Assembly: GCA_011372105.1 (NCBI GenBank)
Contig: DRTT01000054.1
Location: 1-10,289, forward strand
DNA: 10,289 nucleotides
From: Candidatus Aerophobota bacterium
GTDB taxonomy: Bacteria; Aerophobota; Aerophobia; Aerophobales; B3-G15
Direction of reading: 5' to 3'
Positions 1 through 7,197 of this stretch are shown here, piece after piece. Numbering within the stretch: position 1 is the first letter of the stretch; each line of letters starts with the position of its first letter. The notes beneath the pieces are model-generated. The model saw only the letters and a list, made by a program, of their open reading frames with translations, did not search any database and had not been told where the DNA came from. The position numbers were made by a program, and so were the translations under genes.

Positions 1-234
1 ACATAATATTTATTATCGGAACTTAAAATTTTTTAAAAATTATGGTTATTTTCTTAGAAATTAAAGTATAACTTTAAAAAAGATAGTCTTTTTCAAGTCC
101 ATGCTTTTTTTAAATTAAAATCACACTATAAAACTTATAGATATTTCCTGGCGATGATACTTTTAAAATTAATGTTATAATTTAAATTTTACCTTTTTGC
201 ATATAATTTTAATATTCTACTTTAAAAATGTTAA
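1..234. other. AT-rich intergenic region
   Basis: This stretch is extremely AT-rich and holds no convincing reading frame, RNA gene or strong hairpin. Several TATAAT-like boxes occur (for example 176-181 and 202-207), but none has a -35 box at a normal distance, as expected by chance in such DNA. A short AT palindrome lies near position 4-17. It most likely serves as upstream DNA for the proC promoter; the preceding gene lies outside the window. Confidence 0.6.
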
Positions 235-262
235 TTGACATAAAAGGATATCTTTTTATACT
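235..262 (+). promoter_or_regulatory. proC promoter (TTGACA-N16-TATACT)
   Basis: A perfect -35 box TTGACA (235-240), a 16-bp spacer and a -10 box TATACT (257-262) form a near-consensus housekeeping promoter. Transcription would start near 269, only about 12 nt before the proC ATG, so the message would begin almost at the Shine-Dalgarno sequence AAGGAGG (269-275). Upstream DNA is A/T-tract rich, which could act as an UP element; that part is inference. Confidence 0.75.
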
Positions 263-280
263 TGGAAAAAGGAGGGGCAA

Positions 281-1096
281 ATGTACAAAATCGGTATTAT
301 CGGTACAGGCAGGATGGGAGGAGCAATAGCTGTAAAAATTATAGACAGGAAGATAGTTCCTGCAAAGAACATAATTATTTTTGACAAAAGAGAAGAAAAA
401 CTCTCCCCCTTAACCAGGAAAGGAGCAGTCCCCTGCCCTACTGAAGAGATAGGCAAAAAAGCAGACATAATAATCATAGCTGTTGAGCCGAAAGATGTAA
501 AAGATGTGCTTGAACGTCTAAAAACCAAATTAACTCCTTCACAGGTAATTGTTTCAATAGCAGCAGGTATCACCACACATTTTATCTCTAAGATCTTAGA
601 AAATTCTATTCCTGTGGTTAGAATCATGCCCAATACTCCTATTCTGGTAAATGAGGGAATGTGCGCTTTGTCTCACACTTCAAATGTGGATCAGGAAAAA
701 ATAAATTTTATAAAAAAGATTTTTGGAGTATTTGGAAAAATAATTGAACTACCGGAGGAAAAGATTGACGCTGTTACAGGGTTAAGCGGGAGTGGTCCTG
801 CCTATGTCTATCTTTTCATCCATGGCTTAATTAAAGGCGGAGAAAAATGTGGTCTTTCAACAGAAGTCGCCAGAAAACTTGCTATTCAGACAGTTCTTGG
901 AGCAGCAAAACTCGCACAACAAACCCCACAAAACCTTGAGGAACTTATCCTCTCTGTTGCTACACCTGGAGGAACAACAGTAGAAGGTCTAAAGGTATTG
1001 GAGAAAGCAAAAATGGTGGATTTTGTCTCCCAAGCTGTAATAGAGGCAACCAAAAGGGCAAAGGAAATAAGTATGAAAATAAGTAAAGCAACATAA
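281..1096 (+). CDS. proC: Pyrroline-5-carboxylate reductase
   Basis: Catalyses the last step of proline synthesis, NAD(P)H-dependent reduction of 1-pyrroline-5-carboxylate to L-proline, in the cytoplasm. The 271-residue product has the usual family length. Residues 4-14 carry the Rossmann dinucleotide-binding loop (IGIIGTGRMGG), followed by the conserved VEPKDV strand, the RIMPNTP segment near residue 113, and the C-terminal dimerisation/active-site region with TGLSGSGPAYVY (about 166-177) and ATPGGTTVEGL (about 227-237). The ATG has an excellent Shine-Dalgarno, AAGGAGG, five bases upstream. It is transcribed alone from its own promoter; the next genes face it. No other proline genes are in the window. 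Assignment is firm. Confidence 0.96.
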   Translation: MYKIGIIGTGRMGGAIAVKIIDRKIVPAKNIIIFDKREEKLSPLTRKGAVPCPTEEIGKKADIIIIAVEPKDVKDVLERLKTKLTPSQVIVSIAAGITTHFISKILENSIPVVRIMPNTPILVNEGMCALSHTSNVDQEKINFIKKIFGVFGKIIELPEEKIDAVTGLSGSGPAYVYLFIHGLIKGGEKCGLSTEVARKLAIQTVLGAAKLAQQTPQNLEELILSVATPGGTTVEGLKVLEKAKMVDFVSQAVIEATKRAKEISMKISKAT

Positions 1097-1140
1097 TGAG
1101 GCAAAAGAAAAAAAATAAATCCCTTCTTGTCTCTACCCAG

Positions 1141-1187
1141 AAAAAAGCCAAGAGGAGAGAGAATCTTTTCCTGATTCTCTCTCCTCT
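1141..1187 (-). terminator. Intrinsic terminator of the aldolase operon
   Basis: A perfect 15-bp inverted repeat (1151-1165 and 1173-1187) with a 7-nt loop lies between the convergent proC and aldolase genes. On the minus strand the stem is followed after four bases (TGGC) by six T (1146-1141), as in a Rho-independent terminator. On the plus strand no T-run follows, so it mainly serves the aldolase transcript; the hairpin may still trim or slow proC messages. Confidence 0.75.
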
Positions 1188-1231
1188 GATTCTATGTCAT
1201 TAACAGGAAAATTTTTCGGGAAGAACAATAA

Positions 1232-2473
1232 TTATTTTAATACTTTTAATAACCTTGGCACAAGACCAAAACTCCCCGTTTCCTTCAGCTTACTGACCGC
1301 ACGTTCTGCTTGAACAATAACCATGTTTAAATATATTCCTGTTCCACAGGCTGATTTAACCCCACCTCTTATGGCTTCTTTGTTCTTTTCATAATGGTCT
1401 GCAAAGAAATTGGCTGCATCAACAAGATACTGAGTGTTTATGTTATCTTTACCCACCAATCCCTTTATCACTCTGGCTGCACCTGTTCCTCCATGTTGAG
1501 CAAAGGGAATATTCTCCCCTAATTCCAGAAAAAGACCTCTCTGAACAGTTTCCAATCTCTCCACATCAGGTTCATGTTTTTCCCCTTTTTTTGCAGCATG
1601 TTTCATGCCTATATCATAAGAAACACCCTCTGCTCCCACAAACTTAACAAACAAAACCACTTTATCTTTATATCTTTCCAGCTCTTCACCACTTAATTTT
1701 TTATGCTCTATTTCTTCACCACTTGTTCCTGTAGAGGCAATCTCTGCTTCAATTATAGTATCCTGGTTATCAATTTCCTTTCTTACTGCATCGACAAGAT
1801 CCCTGGAAAGAGCAAAATTGAGAACCGGTGGAAGCTCTCCTGTATCAATCATTGACCAGGCAGGGTTTGAGACATAAACAGCTCCCAGGAAATCTTTTCT
1901 ATATCCTCCCACCGCATCACTGCAAAGATAATTAACATAAGCGTTAAACAGGTCCTTGCTTATATCCACTTCTTTTCCGTAAAGAGGCTTCATTGTCTCA
2001 ATTGCCTCTTCAATCCTTGCCTTAGCTGTAAAATGGTCAAGTCCTCCTGATCCCTGAGGACTGGAGTATAAGTCTGGATCAAAAGGAGGGGCCGTAAAAT
2101 GATCCAAAGATAAAAAGATCATCTCAGCTCCAAAGTCCTCCACAAACTCCTCAAGCATTCTCCTTGCTCTTGCTGCTCCAACAACAGCAGGTCTCAAATT
2201 GCTCTTTCTTTCCACACCTTTGTAAAAGGGAGTCTTCTTGGGATCCCTACCTGCTATCTTAGCAGCATTGTAACTTACCTGAATTATTTGAGGGCTCCCC
2301 TCCCCTACTACCGACGCCTGGACAAAAGCAGACATTTGAACCTCAAAGGGTATGTTAACATTGGAAGCCAGTAGTGTTACTCTTTCCTCTTCTGGTTTAA
2401 GCTTACCATCAGCCTCAAAAGGGCAAACTTCCTGAAAAACCTTCTTCAGTTCCCTTCCTGTTCTTAAAGGCAT
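1232..2473 (-). CDS. fba: Class II fructose-bisphosphate aldolase family protein
   Basis: Predicted metal-dependent aldolase, probably cleaving or forming fructose 1,6-bisphosphate in glycolysis/gluconeogenesis. The class II pattern is visible: the N-terminal strand ASNVNIPFEVQMSAFVQ (36-52) with IIQVS (63-67), catalytic Asp124 and metal ligand His125 in LSLDHF, EAEI (242-245) as the usual Glu-containing strand, GMKH with His292 at the position of the family's GNVHG ligand, and AQHGGTG with His327. At 413 residues it is longer than typical 280-360-residue members, with an expanded middle part (about 126-235). This part repeats LDHFTA (145-150) after the catalytic copy (124-129). The exact sugar substrate is inferred; a tagatose-bisphosphate or other aldol substrate is possible. 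ATG follows AGGAGG at five bases. It is last in a minus-strand group and also has its own promoter. Confidence 0.85.
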   Translation of the reverse strand: MPLRTGRELKKVFQEVCPFEADGKLKPEEERVTLLASNVNIPFEVQMSAFVQASVVGEGSPQIIQVSYNAAKIAGRDPKKTPFYKGVERKSNLRPAVVGAARARRMLEEFVEDFGAEMIFLSLDHFTAPPFDPDLYSSPQGSGGLDHFTAKARIEEAIETMKPLYGKEVDISKDLFNAYVNYLCSDAVGGYRKDFLGAVYVSNPAWSMIDTGELPPVLNFALSRDLVDAVRKEIDNQDTIIEAEIASTGTSGEEIEHKKLSGEELERYKDKVVLFVKFVGAEGVSYDIGMKHAAKKGEKHEPDVERLETVQRGLFLELGENIPFAQHGGTGAARVIKGLVGKDNINTQYLVDAANFFADHYEKNKEAIRGGVKSACGTGIYLNMVIVQAERAVSKLKETGSFGLVPRLLKVLK

Positions 2474-2500
2474 ATTATCCTCCTGATTAATTTTTTGGAA

Positions 2501-2528
2501 ATTATAAACAAAAACTAACCTCAGTCAA
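2501..2528 (-). promoter_or_regulatory. Internal aldolase promoter (TTGACT-N16-TATAAT)
   Basis: On the minus strand TTGACT (2528-2523) and a perfect TATAAT (2506-2501) are 16 bp apart. The -35 box overlaps the last codons and the TGA stop of the ParB-like gene. A start near 2494 would give a leader of about 21 nt containing the AGGAGG site. This lets the aldolase be expressed independently of the two upstream genes. Confidence 0.7.
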
Positions 2529-3375
2529 TCTTCTCAGGTTCTATTTCAAAGGGACACTTCCCAAGATAAAAACATGGACTTATAAGCCTCAAAAGTTTTT
2601 TCTTGAGTCCTTCTTCAGATAGTATAAGTTTTGTGGCCTTAAGTAAAATTCCCAGCTCTTCCAACGTTTTCTCCAAGCTAACAGTATATTCTCCATTTTT
2701 TCTCTTGAGTGTATTAACCTGATCTGATAGATAAACGTATATATCAGCAGGTGTAGCATCAGGAAAGTACTCGGATAAATTATAGTTTTTTATTTTTTCA
2801 ACAATCGGATAGTACAGAGAATTAAACCAGTCTTTTGCTGCCTCTTTAAGAGAAACCTCTTGATTTTTCTCTTTTTCAAGATATTCTTTATGCTTTTCTA
2901 TCTGAAGTAACAACTTATCATAATCATCCTTTTGAGAAAGATTTATATTTTGCAGGCCTGTTTTAAGCTCAAATTCTGCCCTTTTTCGAATAAGGGAATC
3001 TCTCGAGGAAGAACCAGAAGGAAGGTATTCTACCACATGAGCTTCAATAAATTTCTGCCCCAAATCTTTCGCTGCAGCAATACGATGATGCCCATCAACA
3101 ACATAATACTCCTCATCTAATTTATAAAGTTCGACTGGAGGGAGAGATTTGCCTTTCATCATAGCCTTTTTTATCCTCTCCAGCCTGGGTAATATGTGAG
3201 TTTTACTCTTGTTATTGATGGAGAAATTAGCATCAAAATCCATACATCTTCCTACACTGCCTACTATCTTATCTATCTCAACAGTTTGTATTCCTCTGTC
3301 AATTCTTGCAGAAAAATTTCTTTTTTTAGCCTCTTTCTCAAAACACTTAAGGGGTTTTCTCTCTTTAAGAATCAT
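2521..3375 (-). CDS. ParB/sulfiredoxin-like domain protein, function unknown
   Basis: A 284-residue soluble protein with an N-terminal ParB-like domain (about 30-118). The best marker is YVVDGHHRIAAAKDLG (91-106), matching the ParB-family nucleotide-binding motif but with GHHR (95-98) where chromosomal ParB has GERR; KSLPPVELYKLDEEYYVVDG before it is the typical strand pair. The remainder is charged and helical. FPDATPADIYVYLSD (204-218) resembles a motif I associate with non-partition ParB-like or DUF4032-type proteins, from memory. No helix-turn-helix is obvious, and no ParA is nearby, so a role in chromosome partition is unlikely. Its ATG overlaps the upstream phosphoesterase TGA (ATGA, 3375-3372) and follows a GGGGGTGAT ribosome site, which implies translational coupling and a shared function. 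DNA, nucleotide or protein targets are unknown. Confidence 0.75.
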   Translation of the reverse strand: MILKERKPLKCFEKEAKKRNFSARIDRGIQTVEIDKIVGSVGRCMDFDANFSINNKSKTHILPRLERIKKAMMKGKSLPPVELYKLDEEYYVVDGHHRIAAAKDLGQKFIEAHVVEYLPSGSSSRDSLIRKRAEFELKTGLQNINLSQKDDYDKLLLQIEKHKEYLEKEKNQEVSLKEAAKDWFNSLYYPIVEKIKNYNLSEYFPDATPADIYVYLSDQVNTLKRKNGEYTVSLEKTLEELGILLKATKLILSEEGLKKKLLRLISPCFYLGKCPFEIEPEKID

Positions 3376-4004
3376 TTTTGCATCACCCCCCTTGAATTGG
3401 TTGCTTTTTTTGGCTTTACTTCAAAAACATAGTACCCATACACGTTAACTACTTTTGTTTCTTTAAATTCAGTCATTATTCCCCTGGTATAACCATAATT
3501 TGGATGAGTATGACCATGAATAAAATACTGGGGTTTATATTTTTCAATTAATTTTAAAAAAGAGCAAAAACCCACATGGCACAAATCCTTACCGTCATGG
3601 ATTCCCTTGGGAGGAGCATGAGCAACCACAATATCAATTCCTCCCTTTGTCCATATTTTTAACTTAGCTTTTACTACTTTAAAGGCCATCTGTCTCTCAG
3701 TATATTCCACCCCCCTTCCTCCATACCACCTGCAACCTTCAAAACCAACTATTCTGACACCTTTGTAAGTGACAACTTTGCCATCTATATTCTTACATCC
3801 AAGAGGAGGTTGTTGCTCATAAATAATGTCGTGATTTCCTCTGACATAATAACAGGGCTTGTTAAGCATTGAAACAAGGAATGAAAGGAATTTAGGTCTT
3901 AAATCCCCTGCTGAGATAATCAGGTCCACATCAGAAAATCTTTCCTTATCAAAATAATCGTAGAGCAAAGGATGAACCTTATCAGCAACAGCAAGTATTT
4001 TAAT
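3372..4004 (-). CDS. Calcineurin-like metallophosphoesterase, probable ATT start
   Basis: A single-domain, cytoplasmic metal-dependent phosphoesterase; the substrate is unknown. With the start chosen here it has 210 residues and the complete metal site: Asp8 in the first strand KILAVADKVH, SAGD (Asp34), GNHD (56-59), VAHAPP (His129) and GHTH (164-167). No ATG, GTG or TTG gives this first strand. The frame enters it at ATT (4004-4002), six bases after a perfect AGGAGG (4016-4011). The next usual start, TTG at 3968, would remove strand one and Asp8 and has only a weak AAGG. I therefore infer initiation at ATT, a rare codon known from infC; a sequencing error of an ATG is the alternative. The gene is translationally coupled to the ParB-like gene downstream. 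Confidence 0.88.
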   Translation of the reverse strand: MKILAVADKVHPLLYDYFDKERFSDVDLIISAGDLRPKFLSFLVSMLNKPCYYVRGNHDIIYEQQPPLGCKNIDGKVVTYKGVRIVGFEGCRWYGGRGVEYTERQMAFKVVKAKLKIWTKGGIDIVVAHAPPKGIHDGKDLCHVGFCSFLKLIEKYKPQYFIHGHTHPNYGYTRGIMTEFKETKVVNVYGYYVFEVKPKKATNSRGVMQK

Positions 4005-4010
4005 TTTAAA

Positions 4011-4016
4011 CCTCCT
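4011..4016 (-). promoter_or_regulatory. Ribosome binding site that fixes the ATT start
   Basis: AGGAGG is read on the minus strand, followed by the six-base spacer TTTAAA and then ATT AAA ATA CTT. It is the only strong Shine-Dalgarno near the 5' end of the phosphoesterase gene, and it lies exactly at the edge of the conserved first beta strand. Confidence 0.75.
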
Positions 4017-4035
4017 GAGTAAAAAGCGCCCTTTT

Positions 4036-4063
4036 ATACTAAAAAAATAAAGGCCTCCGTCAA
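4036..4063 (-). promoter_or_regulatory. Minus-strand half of divergent promoter pair
   Basis: TTGACG (4063-4058) is followed after 16 bp by TAGTAT (4041-4036), or after 19 bp by the better-looking TATAAA (4038-4033). It would drive the phosphoesterase/ParB-like/aldolase group with a short leader of roughly 25 nt. The -10 assignment is uncertain; the -35 is good. Confidence 0.55.
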
Positions 4064-4067
4064 TACA

Positions 4068-4095
4068 TTGACTTGAATTTTTCTCTTTATAGAAT
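4068..4095 (+). promoter_or_regulatory. Plus-strand half of divergent promoter pair
   Basis: TTGACT (4068-4073), 16 bp, then TAGAAT (4090-4095) gives a good housekeeping promoter for the DUF2905/penicillin-binding protein/SAM hydrolase operon. Transcription would start near 4102, leaving about 30 nt of leader with the AGGAAGG ribosome site at 4117-4123. Its -35 box is only four bases from the opposing -35 box. Confidence 0.65.
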
Positions 4096-4131
4096 TATAT
4101 AAACTAACCCTTAGGTAGGAAGGTTTTAAAG

Positions 4132-4350
4132 ATGAATGTGATGGGTAAGCTTCTTGTAATGATGGGTATATTTCTCGTATTGGTGGGTGTTTTCTTCTGG
4201 ATTGGGCCAAAAATTCCCTTCCTGGGAAAGCTTCCAGGTGACATATATTTCAAAAAAGGGAACTTTGCCTTTTATTTCCCTGTTGTAACATGCATTTTAA
4301 TTAGCATCATTCTCAGTTTGATTTTAACTCTCCTTTTTGGCAGAAAATAA
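4132..4350 (+). CDS. DUF2905 family small membrane protein
   Basis: A 72-residue inner-membrane protein with two predicted transmembrane helices (about 5-24 and 50-69) and a short conserved hydrophilic hairpin between them. The family signature is clear: LGKLPGDI (31-38), then a charged turn, then FYFP (47-50) running into the second helix. DUF2905 has no established function. The ATG at 4132 is preceded by AGGAAGG at eight bases; ATG at 4141 (Met4) is a less likely alternative. It is the first gene of an operon with a class A penicillin-binding protein 15 bases downstream, which hints at an envelope role, but that is inference from position only. Confidence 0.85.
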   Translation: MNVMGKLLVMMGIFLVLVGVFFWIGPKIPFLGKLPGDIYFKKGNFAFYFPVVTCILISIILSLILTLLFGRK

Positions 4351-4365
4351 GGAAAAAATTATTAG

Positions 4366-6426
4366 ATGATAACTGCAAAAAAAGATATTTCCTATCTGGT
4401 AGCTTTAATATTAACCTTCTCTCTCATAGGAATTGGGATAGGATATGTTATTCATGCTCTTTCTGATCTTCCTAAGGTTGATCAGCTTGAAAATTACCAG
4501 CCAGACCAGATAACCACAGTTTATTCTGATGATGGAGAGATAATCGGGGAGTTTTTTGTTGAAAGAAGAAAAGTTCTCACCCTTTCAGAAATTCCGGATT
4601 ATTTAGAAAAAGCTTTTATCGCTGTTGAAGACCACAGGTTTTATTCTCATCCTGGAATAGACATAATCAGGATACTAAAAGCTGTATGGATTGACATTAT
4701 TACCTGGAGTAGGTCTCAGGGAGCAAGTACTATAACTCAACAACTTGCAAGAAACCTGTTTCTCACCCAAAAGCGCACTTTGTCAAGAAAGTTAAAAGAA
4801 ATTATTCTGGCAGTTCAGATTGAGAGAAAATACAGTAAAGATGAGATACTCGAAATGTATCTAAATCAGATATATTTCGGTCACGGCATTTACGGTGTAG
4901 CCGAGGCAGCATCATTTTATTTTAACAAACCAGTGGAAGAGCTTACACTTTCAGAGTGTGCCCTTTTGGCGGGAATTCCGAGAAGCCCGGGTAGGTACTC
5001 ACCCTTTTACAGTCCAAAAAATGCTCTTATCAGAAGAAACCATGTACTTAAGAGGATGTATGAGGTCGGTTTTATTACTTACCAGCAAATGAAAGATGCA
5101 CAAAGTTCTCCTCTTGGAGTTATAAAAAAAGAGGAAAAGGAAAGAGAGAAAAAACACATATACAAAGCCCCCTATTTTGTGGAGTGGGTTCGTCAGATAG
5201 TAGCAAAAAAATATGGATATAAGATGCTCTGGAGAGGAGGATTAAAGATATATACCACCCTTGATACTAAGATGCAGGAGGCAGCAGAAGAAGCTCTTTT
5301 GCCTTATTTAAAGCAAAACAATTTTCAGGGAGCTTTTATTGCCATGGATCCTCATACAGGTTTTGTTAAAGCTATGATAGGGGGAAGAGATTTTGAAGAA
5401 TCCCAATTTAACAGAGCCACTCAGGCCCACAGACAAACAGGCTCTGCTTTTAAATTATTTACTTATACCGCAGCTATTGACAGCGGGAAATTTAACTCCT
5501 TGAGTCTTTTTTATGATGCTCCTGTTGTTTTCTCTAAAGGGAGAAGACTCCCAAAAAGCGGAGAAATAAAGGAAGAAAAGAGGTTCTGGTCACCTGAAAA
5601 CTATGAAAGGCACTATTGGGGAGAGGTCTTTTTGTGGGAAATGCTTGCTCACTCAATAAATGTGGCTTCCGTAAAACTTCTTCAAAAGGTTGGAATTAGC
5701 ACCGTAATAAAATATGCCAGAAAAATGGGAATAGAAAGTCCCTTAAACCATGATCTGACTCTTACACTTGGCACATCAGGTGTGACTTTACTGGAAATGG
5801 TGAGAGGATATGCCACAATAGCAAATTACGGCATAAAAATGACCCCTATTTTTATCAAAAAAATAGAAAATTCTGAGGGCAAGATAATGGAGGAAAACTT
5901 TCCTCAGGGAGAAAAGGTCCTTTCTCCTCAAACTGCTTTTATAATGATAGATCTTTTAAAAAAAGCTGTGGATCTTGGTACAGGTAAAAGGATAAGATGG
6001 CTCGGTTTTAACAGACCTTGTGCTGGAAAAACAGGAACTGTTGGGTGGACGGGAGAGAAAGAGACAGATAAAACCATGGATGCCTGGTTTATCGGATTTA
6101 CCCCTGATCTTGTGGCTGGTGTATGGATTGGAAAAGACGATGGCTCTCCTCTTGGAGAAAAAATAACGGGAAGTATAGCAGCAATTCCTGTCTGGACAAA
6201 ATTTATGAAAAAAGTCTTGGAGGGAAAACCGGTAAAGGATTTTCCCTGTCCTTCTGGGATTGTGTTTAAAGAGATAGATCTTGATACAGGACTTTTAGCC
6301 GATAAAAACTCAAAAAATACCTGTTGGTTTGCTTTTAAGGAGAGCACCGTTCCCCCCATTATCTCCCCCAGAAAAAAGGATGAGTTCCTGGTGAGAGAAT
6401 TCAGTCTTTCAAGATTTCCTCTCTGA
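4366..6426 (+). CDS. Class A (PBP1A-type) penicillin-binding protein
   Basis: A bifunctional peptidoglycan synthase: the glycosyltransferase polymerises lipid II and the transpeptidase cross-links stem peptides outside the cytoplasmic membrane. The 686 residues comprise a short cytoplasmic tail, one N-terminal membrane anchor (about 9-30), a GT51 domain (about 50-235) with catalytic Glu88 in EDHRFYSHPG, QGASTITQQLARN (118-130) and the YLNQIYFGHGIYG/AAsFYFNK region (165-188), and a transpeptidase domain (about 320-610). The latter shows the SxxK motif SAFK (nucleophile Ser360, Lys363), SxN (Ser430-Ile-Asn432) and KTGT (555-558). All catalytic motifs are intact. No PASTA repeats are present. 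The ATG has only AAGGA about 12 bases upstream, so translation may depend on the closely preceding DUF2905 gene. Compact PBP1A of this size is common in bacteria. Confidence 0.96.
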   Translation: MITAKKDISYLVALILTFSLIGIGIGYVIHALSDLPKVDQLENYQPDQITTVYSDDGEIIGEFFVERRKVLTLSEIPDYLEKAFIAVEDHRFYSHPGIDIIRILKAVWIDIITWSRSQGASTITQQLARNLFLTQKRTLSRKLKEIILAVQIERKYSKDEILEMYLNQIYFGHGIYGVAEAASFYFNKPVEELTLSECALLAGIPRSPGRYSPFYSPKNALIRRNHVLKRMYEVGFITYQQMKDAQSSPLGVIKKEEKEREKKHIYKAPYFVEWVRQIVAKKYGYKMLWRGGLKIYTTLDTKMQEAAEEALLPYLKQNNFQGAFIAMDPHTGFVKAMIGGRDFEESQFNRATQAHRQTGSAFKLFTYTAAIDSGKFNSLSLFYDAPVVFSKGRRLPKSGEIKEEKRFWSPENYERHYWGEVFLWEMLAHSINVASVKLLQKVGISTVIKYARKMGIESPLNHDLTLTLGTSGVTLLEMVRGYATIANYGIKMTPIFIKKIENSEGKIMEENFPQGEKVLSPQTAFIMIDLLKKAVDLGTGKRIRWLGFNRPCAGKTGTVGWTGEKETDKTMDAWFIGFTPDLVAGVWIGKDDGSPLGEKITGSIAAIPVWTKFMKKVLEGKPVKDFPCPSGIVFKEIDLDTGLLADKNSKNTCWFAFKESTVPPIISPRKKDEFLVREFSLSRFPL

Positions 6427-6438
6427 ATAGGGGATAAA

Positions 6439-7197
6439 ATGAAAACAAACGGTATATTAACTTTAACTACAGATTTTTCCGATGATATCTATGTGGGGCA
6501 GATGAAAGGCGTGATTGTTTCAATCAACCCAGAAGCCAGAATAATCGATTTGACACACAGAATAAAGAGCTTTGGAATTTTGGAGGCAGCTTTTTTTATC
6601 TCTCAGGTATGTCCAACATTTCCGCCGGGAACTGTTCATATAGTAGTGATAGATCCAGGAGTTGGAACAAAAAGAAGAGGAATAATCCTTTTAACAGACA
6701 GACATTTTTACATAGGCCCTGACAACGGGATATTCCACTTTGTTAAAAAAATAGAGAATTTGAAAAAGGTGGTTGAAATAGATATGAATTTATTTAAGGA
6801 TGCTTGCTTTACCTTTCACGGAAGAGATATTTTTGCTCCAGTAGGAGCTTACCTTTCCTCAGGAAGAAAAATGGAAGAGTTTGGTAAGATTGTAGATAAG
6901 GACACAATAGTCTCACTCTCTCTTCCAGAAGGTTGTATAATTTATATAGACGCATTTGGAAACATCATAACCAATATAAAAAAGGAGTTTTTCTACGGGG
7001 ACAAGTTAATTATAAAATACGGTAACAAAAAAGTAAAAGCCACTTTTGCCAGGACTTTCTCTGAAGTAAAAGAAGGTGAATATGTTGTGTTAAGAGGAAG
7101 TTCAGGCTACCTTGAGGTTGATAAAAATAAATCTTCTGCTGCTGATGAGCTTGCAGCAAAAACTGGAGAAAAAATAAGTATCTCAAGAGCCTCTTAA
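6439..7197 (+). CDS. SAM hydroxide adenosyltransferase family protein (SAM hydrolase, DUF62)
   Basis: Predicted to split S-adenosylmethionine with water-derived hydroxide into adenosine and methionine; relatives include the chlorinase and fluorinase. The 252 residues show the family plan: an N-terminal substrate domain with LTTDF (9-13) and YVGQMKGVI (18-26), VIDPGVG (70-76) with Asp72, an Arg pair at 79-80, GPDNGIF (93-99), and [11 protein letters not shown] (126-136) with His127. Asp, Arg and His are the catalytic triad known for the hydrolase. A C-terminal beta domain with [10 protein letters not shown] (171-180) follows. The TDF loop has Ser instead of the usual Gly and appears one residue short, so activity should be confirmed. 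No halogenation genes are nearby, which favours the hydrolase role. It starts 12 bases after the penicillin-binding protein gene and its stop overlaps that of convergent metK. Confidence 0.9.
   Translation: MKTNGILTLTTDFSDDIYVGQMKGVIVSINPEARIIDLTHRIKSFGILEAAFFISQVCPTFPPGTVHIVVIDPGVGTKRRGIILLTDRHFYIGPDNGIFHFVKKIENLKKVVEIDMNLFKDACFTFHGRDIFAPVGAYLSSGRKMEEFGKIVDKDTIVSLSLPEGCIIYIDAFGNIITNIKKEFFYGDKLIIKYGNKKVKATFARTFSEVKEGEYVVLRGSSGYLEVDKNKSSAADELAAKTGEKISISRAS

Noticed and set aside
121..234. Additional TATAAT boxes upstream of proC
   Set aside because: No -35 partner at proper distance; expected by chance in very AT-rich DNA.
256..633. A 125-codon open frame antisense to proC
   Set aside because: It mirrors the Rossmann domain of proC and covers its ribosome site and part of its promoter; no independent support.
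2521..3375. The ParB-like gene as a chromosome partition ParB near an origin
   Set aside because: The GERR motif is replaced by GHHR, there is no ParA, no helix-turn-helix and no parS-like or DnaA-box cluster.
5928..6359. A 143-codon open frame antisense to the penicillin-binding protein gene
   Set aside because: It lies wholly opposite the conserved transpeptidase coding sequence, has no ribosome site and no recognisable domain.
6439..7197. The DUF62 protein as a fluorinase or chlorinase
   Set aside because: No halogen-metabolite genes are nearby and the Asp-Arg-His residues of the hydroxide-using hydrolase are present.
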